A program made the position numbers and the translations under genes. Below are positions 60,322 through 64,000 of a stretch of 64,000 nucleotides of DNA, one piece after another. The stretch is from Pedobacter rhodius (lineage in GTDB: Bacteria > Bacteroidota > Bacteroidia > Sphingobacteriales > Sphingobacteriaceae): positions 1 through 64,000 of the forward strand of contig NZ_JAPWGL010000005.1 in NCBI RefSeq assembly GCF_027213645.1. Direction: 5' to 3'. Numbering within the stretch: the first letter of the stretch is position 1; each line of letters starts with the position of its first letter. The notes below the pieces were generated by a model. It had not been told where the DNA came from and searched no databases. It was given only the letters and a program-made list of their open reading frames with translations.

Positions 60322-61449
60322 TTATGCTATTATAAACAGTTCTGATGCGATATGATCAGCAAAAAGCTTTCCATTCAGGCTTAGCTTAATGTTATCCCCG
60401 TTAATAACCAACCAGTCTTTATTTTCAAAACTGCGGAGGTTGTATTTAGTTTCTTCGAAGAAGTCTTTCCCGAAATCTGTTTTTATTTTCTGTAAATCCG
60501 TTCCCCACATGGTTCTGAGTGATGTCATCATGTATTCATTAAAACGATCATTCAAACTCAATTCTTCGACAATTTCAGGCAGTTTATTACTTTCCAGTTG
60601 TTCAATGTAAAGCGCATTGTTAGCAGGGTTCATGTAGCGGTTTTGTCCATCAAAGCCATGTGCCGACGGACCAATGCCAATGTAATTTATCCCTTTCCAA
60701 TAGTTTGTATTATGTACCGCATAACAACCTGGTTTAGCGAAATTTGAAATTTCATAATGCTCGAAACCAGCTTCGATTAACTTATCCATTAATATCACAA
60801 ATTGAGCTGCACTTTGGTTATCGTTAACAGGGCTTTGCTTTTTATTTTTAATTGCGTGGGCTAAAGCCGTTCTCGGCTCAACTGTTAAGGCATAAGCTGA
60901 AATATGTGGTACTTGTAAGTCGATTGCTTTGTGAATGTTGCTCAGCCATTTTGTATCCGTAAGCAAGGGATAGCCATAAATTAAATCTAAGGTCAGGTTT
61001 TCAAATCCGGCATCCTGACTTCTCTTAATACAATCTTCTGCCTCTTCGGCATTGTGCGCTCTGTTCATCCAAATCAAATCCTCGTTAAAGAAAGATTGAA
61101 TGCCCACGCTGAAACGGTTAACAGGTAGCTGCTTTAATTCTTTTAATTTCTGTGTTGTTAAATCATCCGGATTGGTTTCAATTGTGATTTCAGCATTTGC
61201 ATCAACAGAAAATGTGTGATTTATCGCATCAAAAATCTTTTGTAAAGCTGCCTGAGATAGTATAGAGGGTGTTCCACCGCCCAGGTATATTGAACCAACC
61301 TGACCGGAAATTCTATCTTTTTTCATTTTGATTTCCTTGCAAATGGCTTCAACCATTTCATCGGCATACTTTAGCGATGTGCTGAAGTGAAAATCGCAAT
61401 AATGACAAGCCTTTTTACAAAAAGGAATATGGATGTAGATGCCGGACAC
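60322..61449 (-). CDS. hemW: HemW radical-SAM heme chaperone
   Basis: 375 residues if translation begins at GTG 61449 (first residues MSGIYIHIPF); two in-frame ATG codons further upstream lie across the promoter. The radical-SAM cluster motif is PFCKKACHYCDFHF (C-x3-C-x2-C), followed by IYLGGGTPSILSQ and INYIGIGPSAHGF. The C-terminal HemW domain follows. It handles heme delivery rather than coproporphyrinogen oxidation as long thought. The first gene in the minus-strand pair with the SDR; hemD lies on the other strand nearby. Confidence 0.92.
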   Translation of the reverse strand: MSGIYIHIPFCKKACHYCDFHFSTSLKYADEMVEAICKEIKMKKDRISGQVGSIYLGGGTPSILSQAALQKIFDAINHTFSVDANAEITIETNPDDLTTQKLKELKQLPVNRFSVGIQSFFNEDLIWMNRAHNAEEAEDCIKRSQDAGFENLTLDLIYGYPLLTDTKWLSNIHKAIDLQVPHISAYALTVEPRTALAHAIKNKKQSPVNDNQSAAQFVILMDKLIEAGFEHYEISNFAKPGCYAVHNTNYWKGINYIGIGPSAHGFDGQNRYMNPANNALYIEQLESNKLPEIVEELSLNDRFNEYMMTSLRTMWGTDLQKIKTDFGKDFFEETKYNLRSFENKDWLVINGDNIKLSLNGKLFADHIASELFIIA

Positions 61450-61453
61450 GACA

Positions 61454-61461
61454 CAAAGATA
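61454..61461 (-). promoter_or_regulatory. -7 box of hemW (possible leaderless start)
   Basis: TATCTTTG on the minus strand lies 4 bases before the GTG at 61449, so the transcript would begin at or beside the start codon. No clear TTTG at -33. Confidence 0.5.
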
Positions 61462-61539
61462 CGGCATATTCTGAATGCTTTTATTTTGCTTAAGTAAACA
61501 ATGGTTCATCGGTTACTTTCGCATTCTTGAAGTTCTGAT
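61461..61539. repeat. Direct repeat flanking the toxin-antitoxin region, copy 1
   Basis: About 79 bases from ACGGCATATTCT to AAGTTCTGAT that match 62721-62800 at roughly four bases in five with a 1-bp indel. Shared words include GCATATTCT, TTTATTTT, GTAAACAATG, TTACTTT and AAGTTCTGAT. This copy covers the hemW upstream region; its plus-strand promoter box is decayed (TTACTTTCG). Confidence 0.8.
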
Positions 61540-61775
61540 ATTAATTTGTACCAAATGTACTTAAACAATACTTCTGAACGTTGGATTTCAATTTGAGGTA
61601 CTAGCTATTGATAATTTTAGAAGAAATAATTTGCTTTCTTTTTTATGTACCAACAGCTGATTTTCTATCTTTAATCCTATCCAATATCTTCAGATGAACT
61701 ATTTTATTGAAGCCTTCTTTTGATTCCGAACAATTTTACTTAAGTATTTAGAATTTATAACAGGAAATTTTCTGA

Positions 61776-62153
61776 TTATACTAGAGCATATTCCTGAATG
61801 AGCATATCCGTAGGGATGCGTAAAATAGCGCTGAACTGCCTAATCATCGTAATTGATAAAGCACGTTTATAATTTAATACTTTACTCAAATTACCTTTAT
61901 TACCATATTCCTTGGCTAAATCAGATGGTTTTAATCCGAATTCTTCCATTCTGATTTTAATAATTTCAATAGGATCTACAACTGGCAAATCCCATTCCTT
62001 GTTTTCATACTCAGAAATAAGATGTACTAAAAGCATTTTTTCCTTATGTTCAGGAGAACCTTTTTGTGCATGCTTTATTTCTTCATAACGAGTAGTGGCA
62101 AGTTTGTAGTCTTTCTCACTCTCTAATAAAAACCATTGAGTTACTTTATTCAT
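61776..62153 (-). CDS. HigA-type antitoxin
   Basis: 125 residues. N-terminal helical part (KVTQWFLLESEKDYKLATTR), then a Cro/C1-type helix-turn-helix near the C-terminus (IRMEEFGLKPSDLAKEYGNK, GNLSKVLNYKRALSITMIRQ). The arrangement, size and position just after a HigB-like toxin gene (25 bp gap) fit HigA antitoxins that also repress their operon. It lies between the two copies of the ~80-bp direct repeat. Confidence 0.87.
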   Translation of the reverse strand: MNKVTQWFLLESEKDYKLATTRYEEIKHAQKGSPEHKEKMLLVHLISEYENKEWDLPVVDPIEIIKIRMEEFGLKPSDLAKEYGNKGNLSKVLNYKRALSITMIRQFSAILRIPTDMLIQEYALV

Positions 62154-62178
62154 AATCTTCTATTAACTTAATAACCAA

Positions 62179-62472
62179 TTATATCGTTAATGCATCAACC
62201 TTATCATATTCTGCGTGTGTGCCAACAAATCTAATTTCAACTGTCTGATCTATAAAATCTACTTCAACAATTATGCGGTACTCGTTGCCAACAATTTTTA
62301 ATCTGGCGCGTTGGCTATTTAAAACTTTAGCACTCGGAAAACTTTCAATTATTGCTATCGATGTTTTCCAATAGGCCTTTTCTACAATGCTCTTAAAAAC
62401 TGATATGCTTTTAATGGCATCAGAATGTTTTCTACTGAAGTCTTGCAGTTTCTTTAAATAAATTATTCTCAT
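62179..62472 (-). CDS. HigB-type toxin
   Basis: 97 residues of the RelE/HigB mRNA-interferase fold. Family marks are KLQDFSRKHSDAIKSISVFK at the start, VLNSQRARLKIVGNEYRIIV with Arg residues in the centre, and the C-terminal VEIRFVGTHAEYDKVDALTI (the THAEYD-type ending seen in HigB-like toxins). Toxin first, antitoxin second, as in higBA operons. It would cleave mRNA on ribosomes when free of antitoxin. Confidence 0.88.
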   Translation of the reverse strand: MRIIYLKKLQDFSRKHSDAIKSISVFKSIVEKAYWKTSIAIIESFPSAKVLNSQRARLKIVGNEYRIIVEVDFIDQTVEIRFVGTHAEYDKVDALTI

Positions 62473-62720
62473 GAGGAGAAATTTTAATTTTAATTAAAAG
62501 AGAAATAAGCATGATTCAAAAATTTTAGAAATCAATTACTATTGTTTTAAGCAAGCCATATCGCTCAAAAGCTTATTGCAAATATAAGTAAAGTTGTCAA
62601 AATGACAATAGTGTTTGACGTAATTATTTTCTCAGATAATCATTGTGGTTTTTAAACAATTAAATCTAATTGAAAGGAGATTTTGAGAACAATATATTTG
62701 TTTTGAAGATTGGAGCATCT

Positions 62721-62800
62721 ACAGCATATTCTACAGGTATTTTATTTTCTTTAGGTAAACAATGATTAATCAATTACTTTTGCAAGCTTAAAGTTCTGAT
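62721..62800. repeat. Direct repeat flanking the toxin-antitoxin region, copy 2
   Basis: About 80 bases matching 61461-61539. This copy keeps an intact plus-strand box TACTTTTG (62775-62782) for the DUF4271 gene, whereas copy 1 keeps the hemW box at its left edge. It ends within the 5' part of the DUF4271 gene. The stretch 62473-62720 between toxin and repeat has no other feature. Confidence 0.8.
62775..62782 (+). promoter_or_regulatory. -7 box of the DUF4271-hemD unit
   Basis: TACTTTTG with TTTA (62750-62753) 21 nt upstream, one change from consensus. It lies 17 nt before the ATG at 62799. Confidence 0.6.
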
Positions 62801-63785
62801 GTTGAGCATGCCGAAATTTATTTTCATTTTCTTCGCAATTTTATGCGCTGTAAACTCATTTGCTGCGCAGCAGGTCGCGATTCAAACTGATTCTGCTGCG
62901 ATAGTAAAGTATCAGTACAAAAGGTACAGACCGGACTCCGCTACACTGGCAAAGCAAAAATTTGTTACCGACTCCATAATCACGCATACCTGGGTTTTGG
63001 CGGGTAGTATGCTAAATAAGCATGCTCTGCTGGATAGTGTTGAAAAGGAATACATGTTTCCCATATTAGATTTGTTAGCGTGGCAGAAAAAATATCAGCA
63101 CTTTAAAAAAAAGGCGAATCCATATCAACTGGGTCGTTCAATTCCTAAAGGTAACGCAGGGTTATTAGGCTTTATTTTTATTATGTTGGTCGTTTTTGCA
63201 ATCTTAAAGAATGCTTTTTCAAAACAACTTTTTGCAATTATCCAATCTTTCTTTAGTAACCGTATTTTAAATAATATCAATAAAGAAGATAACCTATTTA
63301 GTTCATGGCCGTTCTTGCTTTTATTTATACAATTCGGATTCATTTTAGGAATGTTTTTTTTTCTGGTGGCTCAATATTATGACATGTATCAGGCCAAAGA
63401 CGGTTTTAAATTCTTTTTTACCATTTCTGTTATTATTATTGTATTTTACGCATTAAAACTAGTTATTTTACGGTTTTTAGGTTTTCTTTTTAATATACAA
63501 AAGCCTGTTAATGAGTATATTTCTATACTCTATTTAAGTTATTTCAATGCGTCTTTGCTATTCATTCCGTTAGTGGTTGCATTCGCCCTGTCGCCACTTA
63601 AATATGGTACTGTTTATATAGGATTGGCAGTCCTCGTGCTGATTATCATTTTCACATTTCAGTTACTAAGAGCGGGTATTACTATTCTTTCTAATAATAA
63701 GTTTTCGAAAATGCATTTAATTTTGTACTTTTGCGCCCTCGAAATATGTCCTATCTTGATACTAATTAAAACGATAGGCTTGTAG
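62799..63785 (+). CDS. DUF4271 membrane protein
   Basis: 328 residues. A signal-like first segment (FIFIFFAILCAVNSFAAQQV), an outer part of about 90 residues with PDSATLAKQKFVTDSIITHT, then about seven membrane helices (LGFIFIMLVVFAILKNAF; FLLLFIQFGFILGMFFFLV; ISVIIIVFYALKLVILRFL, and others). This is the DUF4271 layout. In Bacteroidota such a gene sits directly before hemD, as here (13 bp). An alternative ATG lies three codons on. Function unknown; a link to heme or membrane handling is possible. Confidence 0.9.
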   Translation: MLSMPKFIFIFFAILCAVNSFAAQQVAIQTDSAAIVKYQYKRYRPDSATLAKQKFVTDSIITHTWVLAGSMLNKHALLDSVEKEYMFPILDLLAWQKKYQHFKKKANPYQLGRSIPKGNAGLLGFIFIMLVVFAILKNAFSKQLFAIIQSFFSNRILNNINKEDNLFSSWPFLLLFIQFGFILGMFFFLVAQYYDMYQAKDGFKFFFTISVIIIVFYALKLVILRFLGFLFNIQKPVNEYISILYLSYFNASLLFIPLVVAFALSPLKYGTVYIGLAVLVLIIIFTFQLLRAGITILSNNKFSKMHLILYFCALEICPILILIKTIGL

Positions 63786-63798
63786 CAGAAAAAGGAAA

Positions 63799-64000
63799 AT
63801 GCAAGAAAAGAACGACTCTAGAATCCGTAAAGTAAAAAGTATTTTGGTTACTTTACCGAAACCTGAAACAGAAAAGTCTCCCTATTACGATTTAGCTAAA
63901 AAGCATAACCTTAAAGTAGACTTCAGATCATTCATTCATGTTGAAGGTGTGCCTGCTAGGGATTTCAGAAAGGATAAAATTAACCTTGCTGATTTTACAG
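63799..64000 (+). CDS. hemD: Uroporphyrinogen-III synthase, 5' part (partial)
   Basis: The frame from ATG 63799 is open to the end of the window (67 codons). It reads MQEKNDSRIRKVKSILVTLP, then PKPETEKSPYYDLAKKHNLK and a segment with FRSFIHVEGVPARDFRK. This fits the N-terminus of the Bacteroidota HemD type that follows a DUF4271 gene. It makes uroporphyrinogen III in heme synthesis. The rest lies beyond the window. Confidence 0.85.
   Translation, partial: MQEKNDSRIRKVKSILVTLPKPETEKSPYYDLAKKHNLKVDFRSFIHVEGVPARDFRKDKINLADFT

Overview
The window looks like chromosomal DNA of a Bacteroidota species, most likely Sphingobacteriaceae (Pedobacter or a close relative). The evidence is AT-rich intergenic DNA, promoters of the Bacteroidota type (TAnnTTTG at about -7, TTTG about 20 nt upstream), many lipoproteins whose signal ends in S/A-C followed by K, and family-typical genes (DUF4271 next to hemD, TPR-type histidine kinases, DUF4139, fasciclin protein, HAD-first FadN). 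I see no rRNA, tRNA, CRISPR array, transposase, integrase or phage structural gene. All calls rest on reading the sequence; no search was run.

Layout. 0-8.4 kb: the 3' tip of a membrane-protein gene, a secreted protein, then a MarR regulator with fadN-fadA-fadE (fatty-acid beta-oxidation). This unit is interrupted by ATCAAG-rich repeats and a broken four-helix-bundle (S23) gene. 8.6-11.8 kb: three tandem FKBP-type lipoproteins and a class I photolyase. 11.8-12.8 kb: gene-free, repeat-rich. 12.8-23.7 kb: the main accessory region. It holds a flavin-binding protein, an eight-gene minus-strand unit (DUF4177-like, YidD-like, small membrane protein, TerB-like, membrane coiled-coil protein, vWA lipoprotein, Cys-rich peptide, nuclease lipoprotein), a three-gene unit (DUF3892, YegP-like, orphan HSDR_N nuclease), a two-component pair, a proline-rich peptide and a polyproline membrane protein. 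23.9-35 kb: epimerase, DUF4139 protein, cryptochrome DASH, odhA-odhB, rsgA. 35-44 kb: large secreted TPR-like proteins, dtd, GT39 glycosyltransferase, MazG-like enzyme, GNAT. 44.4-48.8 kb: an S9 peptidase-like lipoprotein lacking catalytic residues, followed closely by a histidine kinase and an OmpR-type regulator. 49-60 kb: housekeeping and metabolic genes, including a MoxR/vWA pair, a PfkB kinase, a JmjC-like protein and DUF3050. 60.3-64 kb: hemW, a HigBA-type toxin-antitoxin pair, a DUF4271 protein and the start of hemD.

The strongest new signal is regulatory. Three transcription units of the accessory region share a palindrome, TTACGG-N4-CCGTAA, placed 19-20 nt upstream of a TAnnTTTG box where the -33 element should be. 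They lie next to a two-component pair that could bind it. This joins a TerB/vWA/YidD-like membrane gene set, a DUF3892/YegP/nuclease unit and a polyproline membrane protein into one putative local regulon of unknown purpose.

Other notable signals: a perfect 118-bp tandem duplication upstream of fadE; a TGA in place of an expected Trp codon in the S23 gene; a catalytically degenerate S9 protein coupled to a two-component system; a toxin-antitoxin pair between diverged ~80-bp direct repeats that each carry the hemW/DUF4271 promoter region; and several families of dispersed intergenic palindromes, one nested in another.
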